From: Pseudochrobactrum sp. sp1633 | GTDB taxonomy: Bacteria; Pseudomonadota; Alphaproteobacteria; Rhizobiales; Rhizobiaceae | Length of the DNA: 64,000 bases | NCBI RefSeq assembly: GCF_030376605.1 | Contig: NZ_JARRAE010000001.1 | Span: 372,001-436,000 of the forward strand | Direction: 5' to 3' | Part shown: positions 54,102 through 62,056 of the stretch, piece by piece | How the letters are laid out: each line of letters begins with the position of its first letter | Numbering within the stretch: position 1 is the first letter of the stretch | Notes under the pieces: model-generated | Database searches by the model: none | Told to the model about the DNA's origin: nothing | Seen by the model: the letters and a program-made list of their open reading frames with translations, nothing else | Position numbers and translations under genes: made by a program

Positions 54102-54320
54102 TCACATCACCGTTTTAACTGAGCGCTTGCGGGCAAGGTTGGCGGCTTTGAGGCCGTAACGGGAAATGTCGCCCATATTGTAGCCACGTCCGCGCAAGTT
54201 CTCCGGTGTTACGGCTTCACCTGCAGCGTCCATATCCTGCATAGTCGCGGCCATACCAGAGACGATGCACAATTCTTGAATTGATGGTGCCGGAGCAGGG
54301 CGGGTTTCATAAATGATCAT
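54102..54320 (-). CDS. Small prophage protein, 72 aa, unknown function
   Basis: MIIYETRPAPAPSIQELCIV at the N-terminus, GYNMGDISRYGLKAANLARK near the C-terminus, which looks like a small DNA-binding or adaptor helix pair. GAGGTTATAATC precedes the ATG. Its promoter region carries two copies of the repressor operator, so it is probably repressor-controlled. Confidence 0.6.
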   Translation of the reverse strand: MIIYETRPAPAPSIQELCIVSGMAATMQDMDAAGEAVTPENLRGRGYNMGDISRYGLKAANLARKRSVKTVM

Positions 54321-54398
54321 GATTATAACCTCTGGTGATCATAGCTTTGATTTTGTAGCCGTTTTGAAATGGCAAACAGAATGCTAGATACAGAGATA

Positions 54399-54443
54399 GA
54401 GGTAAAATTACCGCTAGTCAATCGTATACGGTAAAAAAACCTC
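54399..54443. promoter_or_regulatory. Two repressor operators left of the repressor gene
   Basis: GAGGT-AAAATT-ACCGC (54399-54414) and ACGGT-AAAAAA-ACCTC (54428-54443), both close to GCGGT-N6-ACCGC, 79-123 bp before the leftward gene at 54320. Confidence 0.65.
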
Positions 54444-54544
54444 TTTTAGTGTGTGATGATGAGATGAAAAATATCACTCTGAACTTGCTGCTTTATGCAG
54501 CATAGTTCAGTTGCTTATAAATTATTACAATTGATGTTGAATGA

Positions 54545-55186
54545 TTACATGTCGATAATTGATCGACGAACGCGACCTATAACGGTGATGGTGCCGTCTA
54601 GCTTTGGTGCAGGAATATCTTTGTAAGATGCCGGTTGGAATGGTGGATCATCATTGGGGCGATAACGCTTATATGTAGCTTGCCCTGTTTCGTCAGTGAT
54701 AACGTAGCATCCGTTTGTAACCAGTCTTTTGTCGGCGCGATTTACAAGAATGATTGAGTCAGGTGGGGATATCTTGTTCATAGATGGCCCATCAACACGC
54801 AGAGCAATCCAATCCCCCTCCGGAAGGTCGGCGGTTGCGACTGTTGGATAGCCGTTGAAGTCCTCAACCCCGTCTTGGTGGCCTAATTCACCAGCGCTTA
54901 CCCATGATATGAGCGGCACATAGTTTAATATCGATTGTTTAACTTCATGGATTGCTTCTTCTGGTTCAGTTCCATCAAGAAGCCATGCCGGTGTTGTTTG
55001 AAGGATGGGTGCTAAGGCAGCAATGGTGCCTGTGGATACGCCCTTGCGTCCGTTGTTGGCTTTTACTGCGCGCTGAATATTGCGAATTGCATCCCGGCTC
55101 AGCCCTGCCTTTAAAGAGGCGGCTGTGGCTGATAAATTTACTTTATCAAGGCGGATTTGAATTCGATCAATGACATCATTTAGCAT
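54545..55186 (-). CDS. Prophage repressor, XRE-S24 (CI/LexA-like), 213 aa
   Basis: N-terminal HTH (KAGLSRDAIRNIQRAVKANNG) and C-terminal S24 peptidase-type domain: catalytic Ser in LRVDGPSMNKI and Lys in QATYKRYRPN, with the cleavage region around SAGELG. Such proteins keep lysogeny and are cut under RecA*. Start at 55186 rather than 55291, because the operators lie upstream of 55186. It is flanked on both sides by operator repeats. Confidence 0.9.
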   Translation of the reverse strand: MLNDVIDRIQIRLDKVNLSATAASLKAGLSRDAIRNIQRAVKANNGRKGVSTGTIAALAPILQTTPAWLLDGTEPEEAIHEVKQSILNYVPLISWVSAGELGHQDGVEDFNGYPTVATADLPEGDWIALRVDGPSMNKISPPDSIILVNRADKRLVTNGCYVITDETGQATYKRYRPNDDPPFQPASYKDIPAPKLDGTITVIGRVRRSIIDM

Positions 55187-55189
55187 AAT

Positions 55190-55268
55190 GCGGTAATATG
55201 ACCGCTTTTGATGGGTTTTGTTAGCGGTATTAATACCATTGACATAAGCGGTAAAATAACCGCTTATG
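55190..55268. promoter_or_regulatory. Right operator region with three repeats
   Basis: GCGGT-AATATG-ACCGC (55190-55205), GCGGT-ATTAAT-ACCAT (55224-55239) and GCGGT-AAAATA-ACCGC (55248-55263; arms extend to 10 bp as CATAAGCGGT/ACCGCTTATG, 55243-55268). They are centred 24-34 bp apart between the divergent repressor and Cro-like genes, much as lambda OR. Confidence 0.8.
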
Positions 55269-55273
55269 TCCGT

Positions 55274-55519
55274 ATGTTGAAAATCACTCATCTATTAGAC
55301 CTTGCTGACAGATATCAGGCTGTTGAGTTTTGTGCTGACAAAACTCTCAGTAATCGACTGTTTAGTGATACCAAAAAACTCTCAGCCCTTAGAAATGGGG
55401 CTGATATTACTGTTTCTCGTTTCAATGACGCAGTTCTGTGGTTTTCCCATAACTGGCCGGATAAGGCGGCATGGCCTGATAATATCATGCGTCCTTGTAC
55501 TGATGAGGTGGTGCAATGA
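55274..55519 (+). CDS. Cro-like prophage regulator, 81 aa
   Basis: MLKITHLLDLADRYQAVEFC, then an HTH-like TLSNRLFSDTKKLSALRNGA and a conserved-looking WFSHNWP end. I recall similar small regulators next to repressors in Rhizobiales prophages. It starts just right of the third operator. The frame is open to 55208, but that part contains the operators. Confidence 0.7.
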   Translation: MLKITHLLDLADRYQAVEFCADKTLSNRLFSDTKKLSALRNGADITVSRFNDAVLWFSHNWPDKAAWPDNIMRPCTDEVVQ

Positions 55520-55689
55520 TCGCTTTGCCTCACAGAGCACGACTGCATTGCAGTTGTCACCGAAAATCACACAATAGTTTTTTCCCTTATCTCTGCCGGT
55601 ACCTCCCACGGCAGATGCTGGCCTGTCTTCGTGCTTTGGCTCCCGTGAGCGCGAAGACTGGTCTTTTTTATGAGGTTCTGTCATGGTGA
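55516..55689 (+). CDS. Possible 57-aa ORF linking Cro-like and CII-like genes
   Basis: ATG overlaps the Cro-like stop (ATGA) and its stop overlaps the start of the next gene; GAGGTGG lies 6 bases before the ATG. The protein is Arg/His/Leu-rich, without a known domain. The overlap pattern supports it; composition does not. Confidence 0.4.
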   Translation: MIALPHRARLHCSCHRKSHNSFFPYLCRYLPRQMLACLRALAPVSAKTGLFYEVLSW

Positions 55690-56171
55690 AAATTCGCCCC
55701 ACAACTGAGCAAGATCGGCAGGCTCTCAAGGCTGCTGTACGTCGATTGCTGCCGATGGCTGGCGGTGTTTCTGCTTTTGAAAAGGTGACGCGGGTCAATG
55801 CTTCGGCGCTTTCGCGTTATGGTGCGCCGGATGAGGCGATCAACCATATGCCGATTGATGTGGCTATGGATTTAATGCTCGACACGCGCTCGAACGGTAT
55901 TGTTTCCATTATGGCCGCACAGCTTGGCTATAAACTGGTGTCGCTTGGCAATCAGAATTTCGGCAACACCTTGCCGGATATCGGGGATATGTCCCGCCTG
56001 AGTAAGTCTGTATCTGATGTGATGCAGGAATACGCGCAGGCGATTGCAGACGGTTCAATCACGCCCCGTGAAAAGCAGCAAATTGACATTGAAATTGAGG
56101 AAGCCGTGCAAATGCTTCGAGCATTTCAACGGAAGGTTGATGGCGCGCTTTCAAAAGGCGGTGACGCATGA
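55683..56171 (+). CDS. Phage regulatory CII-like protein, 162 aa
   Basis: AFEKVTRVNASALSRYGAPDEAINHMPIDVAMDLM is an HTH-type region found in phage CII (CP76) regulators; the C-terminal half is a coiled coil (SDVMQEYAQAIADGSITPREKQQIDIEIEEAVQ). First clear gene of the rightward early operon, with GAGG before the ATG. Confidence 0.68.
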   Translation: MVKIRPTTEQDRQALKAAVRRLLPMAGGVSAFEKVTRVNASALSRYGAPDEAINHMPIDVAMDLMLDTRSNGIVSIMAAQLGYKLVSLGNQNFGNTLPDIGDMSRLSKSVSDVMQEYAQAIADGSITPREKQQIDIEIEEAVQMLRAFQRKVDGALSKGGDA

Positions 56172-56368
56172 TGTGCCACTTTCGCTTCCACGGCTCCGAA
56201 CCGTTTGTTTCCCACTCTCGATATGGTGCGGCCAAATCTAAAGCTGTGCTGGAAAAATTTCCTAATAATGCTGACCGGCTGGCGCGGCTGACCATAGAAG
56301 GACGTTTGCCGCGGCTTTGTCTCGTGCCGGTTCGTTCCGATAAAAAGCGGAGGCAAGATCATGACTGA
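56168..56368 (+). CDS. Small prophage protein, 66 aa, unknown function
   Basis: Overlaps the previous gene by 4 bp. Basic C-terminus ([13 protein letters not shown]); middle has [13 protein letters not shown]. No domain recognised. Confidence 0.6.
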   Translation: MMCHFRFHGSEPFVSHSRYGAAKSKAVLEKFPNNADRLARLTIEGRLPRLCLVPVRSDKKRRQDHD

Positions 56369-56642
56369 CGATGTTGGAGAAGACAGCTCGCAGACCATCG
56401 CAGTGGGGCAACTTCGTGCTTTTATTGAACGAATTGAGCGTCTTGAGGAAGAAAAGAAAACTGTCGGTGATGATATCAAAGAGGTTTTTGCCGAACTGAA
56501 AGGCTCCGGCTTCGACACGAAGGCTGTACGCACGATCATCCGGTTACGCAAAAAAGAGGATCATGAGCGGCAGGAAGAGGAGGCCATGGTGCAGCTCTAT
56601 GCTGATGCGCTTGGCATGCCTTTGTTTCGGGGGCTGCTATGA
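56361..56642 (+). CDS. GapR/DUF2312 family DNA-binding protein, 93 aa
   Basis: [27 protein letters not shown] and [23 protein letters not shown] are the hallmark of GapR (DUF2312), which in Caulobacter binds overtwisted AT-rich DNA ahead of replication. A phage copy might aid phage replication. Overlaps the genes on both sides. Confidence 0.9.
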   Translation: MTDDVGEDSSQTIAVGQLRAFIERIERLEEEKKTVGDDIKEVFAELKGSGFDTKAVRTIIRLRKKEDHERQEEEAMVQLYADALGMPLFRGLL

Positions 56643-57037
56643 ATTTCAATCCTGCAGTTATTGCGATGCGCAATGCGACAGCCGTCAAATTCGAGCGGTT
56701 TATTGCTTCAATTGTAAATGACGCGGCCCTCATTGCACAAATGCCAGGCGATAAGGGTTATAGGCCGCGTCTTGATAAGATTGCGCACCGGTTCTGCCGT
56801 GTGTTCAACGTAAGCTTAACGGAAGTCCGTTCTCAACGCCGTGATAGTGAAGTCTCTATGGCACGGCAGGCCATCTATTATTGGGCTTGGCGCCTGACCG
56901 AGCTTTCATCCTCCCAGATCGGCCGTCGCATGGGCAATCGTGATCACACCACGGTTTTGTATGGGATTAGAACCTACCGGCGCAAACGGGCTGCTATGGG
57001 GCGGAATTTGCGCGAGCTGCGGAGGGCTGCACAATGA
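56639..57037 (+). CDS. DnaA domain IV (C-terminal) like protein, 132 aa
   Basis: The end [28 protein letters not shown] corresponds to the DnaA-box-binding signature of the initiator DnaA (RDHTTVLY-type). There is no AAA+ domain. It may bind DnaA boxes of the phage origin or compete with host DnaA. Overlaps neighbours by 4 bp. Confidence 0.82.
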   Translation: MNFNPAVIAMRNATAVKFERFIASIVNDAALIAQMPGDKGYRPRLDKIAHRFCRVFNVSLTEVRSQRRDSEVSMARQAIYYWAWRLTELSSSQIGRRMGNRDHTTVLYGIRTYRRKRAAMGRNLRELRRAAQ

Positions 57038-58200
57038 GCATTGCAGTCATGTCGCGTCTTTTCAAGGCACAGATCGGTTCTCCAAGCCGCAAGATACTTG
57101 CGATCCGGCTAGGTGACTTCGCTGATGATGAGGGGCGCGGAATTTGGCCGACTGTTGGCCGGTTGGCAAACGAAACTGAGCTGTCAGAGCGTACCGTGCA
57201 GCGCCTTCTGAAAGAGTTTGTTGATGAGGGTCTGTTGATCGTGGTCGCTGAGGGCGGCGGTCGCCCCGGACAGGCCACACGATACGACTTTGATATGATG
57301 AAATTGGAAGCTCTTGTGAGGGGTAAAACTGTGTCTGACGGGTGTCACCATGTCACGGGTGACACCACGACACCCGTGACACTGGATGCAGAGACGGGTG
57401 ACATTGACGACATAGACGGGTGTCACCATGTCACCCAAACCGTAATAGAACCATTAAATAAACCATCACTTGAGAGAGGGCGCGCAAGCGAACTTGAAAA
57501 CAAGGAAATCCGTAAGGCAAACGAACGGGCTTTCAAAAAAGCTTACCGGCAATGGCCAACATTCGTGACGGATAGTGAGCCAAAGGCGTTCAAAGCATGG
57601 ATGCGTCTGAGCGCCGATGAGCAACAGCAGGCTTTTGAGGAATTAGGCCGCTATCTTGAGGCTTCCAAGGTTTCTGGTCGGAGCAAGTTTTGTACGTTTG
57701 CGGTTTATCTCAGCGAAAAGCGTTGGGAAAAGCTTCCAGCACCAGCGCAAGTTGCTGCAAATGCTCCGGCTCAGGTTCAAGCTGCGCCTTTCGGCAAAAT
57801 GTGGGCTGCACGGGTTTATGAGCTTTTACTTGCCGGTGCTACGCATGTCGGTCAGCTGACAGCTTTGGAGCGGAAGATGGTTGAGGCTGGTCAATTCACG
57901 GTTGAGTATCTGTTGGCCGATAAGCATGTGAAGCTTGGTTTCCCAGCAGTGAATGATTTGTTTGAACGGGCTTCAAACCGCCGTGGCGATCTTGTTCCTG
58001 CTTATTTGCAGCCGGTGGCTGGGCGCATGGTTGCGATGAAGGTTGGTGGCGATCTGTGGCAGGCGTGGATTGATGCTCATGCTGCGCGTGGCTGGCCTTG
58101 GCTGCCTAACACCGGAACGCTGGAATATGTCTACCTGCCGGAAGGCGGTCCCGATGCATTGAATGAATTACAGGCTCTGTTGCGAGGAATTGAAAAATGA
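57034..58200 (+). CDS. Winged-helix replication-type protein, 388 aa
   Basis: N-terminal helix-turn-helix as in phage replisome organisers: SPSRKILAIRLGDFADDEGRG then LANETELSERTVQRLLKEF. Later a Trp-rich helical domain (WPTFVTDSEPKAFKAWMRLSADEQQ) and a C-terminal region of unknown type. A short DNA repeat GGGTGTCACCATGTCAC occurs twice (57340-57356 and 57419-57435). Likely loads or organises replication (inference). Confidence 0.72.
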   Translation: MSIAVMSRLFKAQIGSPSRKILAIRLGDFADDEGRGIWPTVGRLANETELSERTVQRLLKEFVDEGLLIVVAEGGGRPGQATRYDFDMMKLEALVRGKTVSDGCHHVTGDTTTPVTLDAETGDIDDIDGCHHVTQTVIEPLNKPSLERGRASELENKEIRKANERAFKKAYRQWPTFVTDSEPKAFKAWMRLSADEQQQAFEELGRYLEASKVSGRSKFCTFAVYLSEKRWEKLPAPAQVAANAPAQVQAAPFGKMWAARVYELLLAGATHVGQLTALERKMVEAGQFTVEYLLADKHVKLGFPAVNDLFERASNRRGDLVPAYLQPVAGRMVAMKVGGDLWQAWIDAHAARGWPWLPNTGTLEYVYLPEGGPDALNELQALLRGIEK

Positions 58201-58847
58201 TGATGCCAAATAACAGACCATTTGAGGAAGCGCGTATCTTGGAAACAGCACGACAGCTCGATGAGCGCGATCCAGATCGTATCAAAATACGGATGCAAGA
58301 GAAATTTTTGGCTATTGCTGCCGGTAATGAGCAGTCTGAAAAACAATGGTTTGTTCTCAAAACTGCGAACAAACAAGAGAAAGCTGTTAGTAAATCGGTG
58401 AGTAACTTTGGAATTGAGACATGGTTGCCTTTGAAAAAAGCCTTGCAGCCACGTCGATATACCCGTCCTGCAAAGGAGATTGAGGTGCCAGTATTTGGCG
58501 GATATCTCTTTGTTAAAGCTGTTCCGTGTGCTGAAAGTTGGGTAGGCCTGTCGCGTATTGATGGTGCTATTTCTGTTGTGTTTGGCCAATGTGGCGCTTT
58601 GGTTGTTAGCGATAAATATATGAATGATCTCAAATGTTTGAATGACGTTGGTTCATTTAATGATTTAAGGAATTTCCCACGTTACAAAAACGGTGAACGC
58701 GTATCGTTTCCGGTTGGCTCTGCAGGTGTTTTTGAGGGCGTCATAGAAGGCTATGTCGGGGCAAGAGCAGCCCGTGTTCTTGCCTTCATATTTGGTCAAG
58801 AGCGGACAATAGAAGTGCCTCTTGCCAATTTGATCAAATCGGCATAG
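58197..58847 (+). CDS. NusG-like (NGN-KOW) transcription antiterminator, 216 aa
   Basis: About 40 extra residues at the N-terminus, then an NGN domain (QWFVLKTANKQEKAVSKSVS, IETWLPLKKALQ, VPVFGGYLFVKAV) and a C-terminal KOW-like domain (FPVGSAGVFEGVIEGYVG). Specialised NusG paralogues such as RfaH or LoaP allow RNA polymerase to pass terminators. It closes the early operon, ahead of the late genes, so it may switch on late transcription. Overlaps the previous gene by 4 bp. Confidence 0.82.
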   Translation: MMMPNNRPFEEARILETARQLDERDPDRIKIRMQEKFLAIAAGNEQSEKQWFVLKTANKQEKAVSKSVSNFGIETWLPLKKALQPRRYTRPAKEIEVPVFGGYLFVKAVPCAESWVGLSRIDGAISVVFGQCGALVVSDKYMNDLKCLNDVGSFNDLRNFPRYKNGERVSFPVGSAGVFEGVIEGYVGARAARVLAFIFGQERTIEVPLANLIKSA

Positions 58848-58971
58848 CCATAGTCGCAGAGACGACTGTGGACTGTGGAGCGTAGTGCTTCCGATACCCT
58901 GTAGCAGCCTATATGGCAGAGCTCGGCACAGACCTCGGAGAAGCTACCGGAAGACCGGCAACCGCTTCTCC
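58848..58971 (+). ncRNA. Two strong hairpins directly after the NusG-like gene
   Basis: Hairpin A (58848-58871): CCATAGTCG/CGACTGTGG with a CAGAGA loop, starting right after the stop codon. Hairpin B (58937-58971): GGAGAAGC/GCTTCTCC enclosing CCGG-AAGA-CCGG. Neither has a T tract. They are candidates for an RNA element read by the NusG-like protein. The following bases up to 59156 show no gene. Confidence 0.5.
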
Positions 58972-59156
58972 CCAAGTGCGAAGCTATGAGGAAATTTCGA
59001 GCCCTAAGAAATTACTAAAACTGCATCATACCTGAGTTGTGGATTATATTCGTATGATGCACAAATGTTGGTGTTTCTGAAATCCATATCGGTAAAACTG
59101 CATGGCGGATTAAAAAGCTAGATTGCAGTTTTTTTAATAAGATATGATCCCGGAAG

Positions 59157-59870
59157 GTGGGGCGGTTGTTATCGAAGTTTGTGTTGAAACGAACGGCAAT
59201 AGTCGCAGTATTTGCAGCGGCTATTTCAATATCATTTTCAACTGGTATTCGAATAATCACGGGAACAGAGTCCGATTTAATAACGGTCTTTGTTAGATTG
59301 ACGCTACCATTTCTGATCGCAATACCGATTGGTATTTATTGGTTTTCTCGTCTGGAAAAACTGGAACTCTCTTATCGTAGCGCCATCCGCAGAGCCAATG
59401 AGCTTACGCGCATCGCGAGTGTGGACCCTTTAACCGGTATCCTTAACCGCCGTAGTTTTATCGAGCAGTTTAATGCAGCAAGTGCCGCGGGTGTTCGAGG
59501 CTGGTTTATGTTAGCTGATATTGATTATCTGAAAGTGATAAATGACAAATATGGTCACCTTGTTGGTGATGATGCTGTTGTTTCTGTCGCTCAGGCAATG
59601 GTCAACGTATTGCCGACAGATAGTTTGATTGCGCGTATTGGTGGGGATGAGTTTTGCGCTTTCATACCAAAGGCTTCATGTGCTGATGTTGATGATGCAA
59701 TTGAGCAGATGAATGCGAAAGCGCATGATGAGTTTCAGCAGCGACAGACTGGTATTACGCATGTTTTATCGCTTTCTGTTGGATATATGCCATTAAAATC
59801 TAATCAGAAATTCAAAGATATTATGTCTCTTGCTGATGAGCGAATGTATCGCAAGAAAAGAGCAAGATAG
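59157..59870 (+). CDS. Membrane GGDEF diguanylate cyclase, 237 aa (prophage cargo)
   Basis: Two membrane helices (about 12-32 and 42-62), then a GGDEF domain: DPLTGILNRRSF, DIDYLKVINDKYGHLVGDDA and RIGGDEF, all complete, so it should make c-di-GMP. The product-inhibition site RxxD before GGDEF reads LPTD, so feedback may be lost. Start is GTG 59157 or TTG 59166 (AGGTGGGG lies just before the latter). Not a usual phage function; it may change the lysogen's biofilm or motility. Confidence 0.9.
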   Translation: MGRLLSKFVLKRTAIVAVFAAAISISFSTGIRIITGTESDLITVFVRLTLPFLIAIPIGIYWFSRLEKLELSYRSAIRRANELTRIASVDPLTGILNRRSFIEQFNAASAAGVRGWFMLADIDYLKVINDKYGHLVGDDAVVSVAQAMVNVLPTDSLIARIGGDEFCAFIPKASCADVDDAIEQMNAKAHDEFQQRQTGITHVLSLSVGYMPLKSNQKFKDIMSLADERMYRKKRAR

Positions 59871-59952
59871 CGGCTCTATGGCAGGCACAAACCAGATAAT
59901 GAAGGTGCTTAGTGATGGGTGCTGCTGGCTGGGGCAAGGGCGTGACTCTTCC

Positions 59953-60078
59953 CTAAAAGTTAAAGGAAAGCTGATTAGGATGTGAGCGAAAATGCGCACA
60001 TACATATTCTAACTTTCCATATCGCTTACGAACATAAGCCCGAACGGCGACTAACTTGCGTTTCAACTTTGTTTCCAT
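59953..60078 (-). CDS. 41-aa basic ORF, minus strand
   Basis: METKLKRKLVAVRAYVRKRY at the start and GKLEYVCAHFRSHPNQ later; very basic. GGAG lies 10 bases before the ATG. It looks like a compact protein rather than noise, but it is alone on this strand. The remainder of 59871-60373 has no gene I recognise. Confidence 0.4.
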   Translation of the reverse strand: METKLKRKLVAVRAYVRKRYGKLEYVCAHFRSHPNQLSFNF

Positions 60079-60373
60079 TGTATTCACACTCCGGTACAGA
60101 CGGGGTCGAGCTCGTCACTCAAGCCACGTTCTAGTCGTGACCTTGCCCCACGGAAGTACAATAGAAATTGCCGACCGGATTATTTTCCCCGCCAGCAGCA
60201 TCTTTCACTAATCATGCGAATATTATTCCGTCAAATGCGTATGAATTAATGTAGTGCGCGGTAAAATGCGTGCGGACCATGAGTGTTGAGATTCATGCAC
60301 ATTTCAACATGCGCGAATATTTGGCGGTCAGGACTGAGTATTGCTGATCTCTCTTTCACTGGAATAATTGACC

Positions 60374-61162
60374 ATGCTGAATGTCACCTCATTATTGAGT
60401 GGACCATTGTTATCTGATGGTCCATCCGTGTTCATGAGTTTTGACACGAAGGGGTGGGAGCAGGAGCTTGACCGGTTCGAGCAGGAAGTAGTTCCAAAGG
60501 CAACGATCAGTGCATTGAACAGAACCGCGGCAGTTGGTCGATTGGCTGTGCAGGATGAGATGGAGGCTAAGCTTGATCGAGTGACACCTTTTGCAAAACG
60601 GGGTGTTGCCTATGAGCAGGCAAGTAGTTCTAGTCTTTCAGCAGCTGTTATCATTGCAGGAAAGTCATGGGCTAAGAATTCAACGCCGCCTGCTAATTTT
60701 CTGACGCCGCAATTTTTCGGTGGTCAGCGCAATCTCAAATCCTTTGAGCGCCAGCTGATCTCCGCAGGGCATATGGACAAGGGGCTTTATGCCGTTCCTT
60801 CAAAGGATTGTCCTCTTGATCAGTATGGCAATGTTCGCGTGGCATTGATTGTACGCATTCTGGCTGATTTGCAAATTGCTGAACGTACTGTTGGTTATAA
60901 TCGTAAGCGAACGGCAGCTTCAACCAGGCGCAATGCGCGATACAAGAATGCTCGCTTCTTTGTGCCAGAGCGCGGATCACATTTGCATCCGGGGGTATGG
61001 CAGCGAAACCCCATGGATAAGTTAATAAAACCCATGCTGCTCTTTGTTCGTATGCGCTCCTATGTTCAAACCGTTAACTTCCATGAGACAGTAAAGCGCG
61101 TGGCAGAAGAACGTTTCGCCCGATACTTCGCGGAAGAGGTCGGCAAGCGAAGCCACCGATAG
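60374..61162 (+). CDS. Phage minor tail protein Z-like protein, 262 aa
   Basis: Middle-N region VVPKATISALNRTAAVGRLAVQDEM and the pattern VTPFAKRGV resemble tail-completion protein Z of lambdoid phages; no strong motif. Starts at ATG 60374 or TTG 60368. Its place before terS is unusual for a tail gene, so other structural roles are possible. Confidence 0.5.
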   Translation: MLNVTSLLSGPLLSDGPSVFMSFDTKGWEQELDRFEQEVVPKATISALNRTAAVGRLAVQDEMEAKLDRVTPFAKRGVAYEQASSSSLSAAVIIAGKSWAKNSTPPANFLTPQFFGGQRNLKSFERQLISAGHMDKGLYAVPSKDCPLDQYGNVRVALIVRILADLQIAERTVGYNRKRTAASTRRNARYKNARFFVPERGSHLHPGVWQRNPMDKLIKPMLLFVRMRSYVQTVNFHETVKRVAEERFARYFAEEVGKRSHR

Positions 61163-61234
61163 TTGGTCAGTCGATATGGATCATTTCTAACATTTCGGGT
61201 CCTTCCTGACGCACCTTGCCTGCGGGTATTTCGC

Positions 61235-61243
61235 ACCGCGGGT
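61235..61243 (+). promoter_or_regulatory. Candidate cos site of the prophage
   Basis: ACCGCGGGT followed by TTT, i.e. CACCGCGGGTTTT, like the lambda cosN right half CCTCGCGGGTTTT. It lies 109 bp before terS. A related TGCGGGTATTTCGC precedes it. The 9-mer recurs before the satellite terS. Confidence 0.4.
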
Positions 61244-61352
61244 TTTGGTCAGTCTGAGCGTGAAATCAAAGCCTAAAGTCGAAGGCTAAAGAACTAAAGT
61301 CAGGCACTAAACTCAGAGGATTAAATATCCGGCTGTATTCTCAGGAAAAGTT

Positions 61353-62045
61353 ATGACGGCCATCCAGTCAGATCAGACGATGAGCAAGGGCGAGTTTGCC
61401 AAGCTGATCAATGTCTCTGCCGGACGAATATCTCAATATATTGCGTCCGGCCAGATTGGACCGGATGCTTTGCAAGGCGAAGGACGAAGCGCCCGTATTG
61501 TAGTGGAACGCGCCAAGCGCCACTTGAGCGGGCGCCTTGATGTCTCACAGCGTGTAGGCATTAATGGTCTAGGCACGCGAATATCTGTTTCACCGGTACC
61601 ACGCGCTGCAGTCGAACAAACGGATGCACCTTTACTGCAGAATGCAGAAAAGCGGCCACCGGAAGTGTTTCAGACACCAAGTGATCTGGTTGCTGACCAG
61701 ATAGCCCGCGAAAAGCTTGAACAAGCCAAAATGCAGACAGCGCGTGCCAAACGCGAAGAAGCATTAGCATCTGGCCGGTTCATGTTGGCGGATGAAGCCA
61801 GATCAGAAATCACGCGATCAGTGGCGATGGCTTACCGTGTGATGGAGGGCGGGCTGGCTGATATGGCAACGCATCTGGCCGGCCAGTTTGAACTACCACA
61901 ACGCGACATCCTACATCACCTGCAGCAAGCTTTCCGCAAAGTACGTGAGCGAGCAGCACAGGGTTTCATAGAGCAACAGGCTTCAGAGCCGGAAAACGTG
62001 ATTGATCCTGATTTATTTGAAAGTGAGGATCAACACCCAGACTGA
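61353..62045 (+). CDS. Small terminase subunit (TerS) of the prophage, 230 aa
   Basis: N-terminal HTH (MSKGEFAKLINVSAGRISQYIASGQIG), a charged coiled coil (DQIAREKLEQAKMQTARAKREE) and a helical C-terminal oligomerisation part (MATHLAGQFELPQRDILHHLQQAFRKVRERA). Together with the GpA-type gene after it, this is the packaging initiator. Same layout as the satellite's TerS. Confidence 0.85.
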   Translation: MTAIQSDQTMSKGEFAKLINVSAGRISQYIASGQIGPDALQGEGRSARIVVERAKRHLSGRLDVSQRVGINGLGTRISVSPVPRAAVEQTDAPLLQNAEKRPPEVFQTPSDLVADQIAREKLEQAKMQTARAKREEALASGRFMLADEARSEITRSVAMAYRVMEGGLADMATHLAGQFELPQRDILHHLQQAFRKVRERAAQGFIEQQASEPENVIDPDLFESEDQHPD

Positions 62046-62056
62046 ATGGTTGGTAC

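Noticed and set aside
57340-57435. Direct repeats of GGGTGTCACC considered as a CRISPR or iteron array
   Set aside because: Only two or three partial copies with unequal spacing inside a coding sequence; not a CRISPR. A role as iterons is not excluded but weak.
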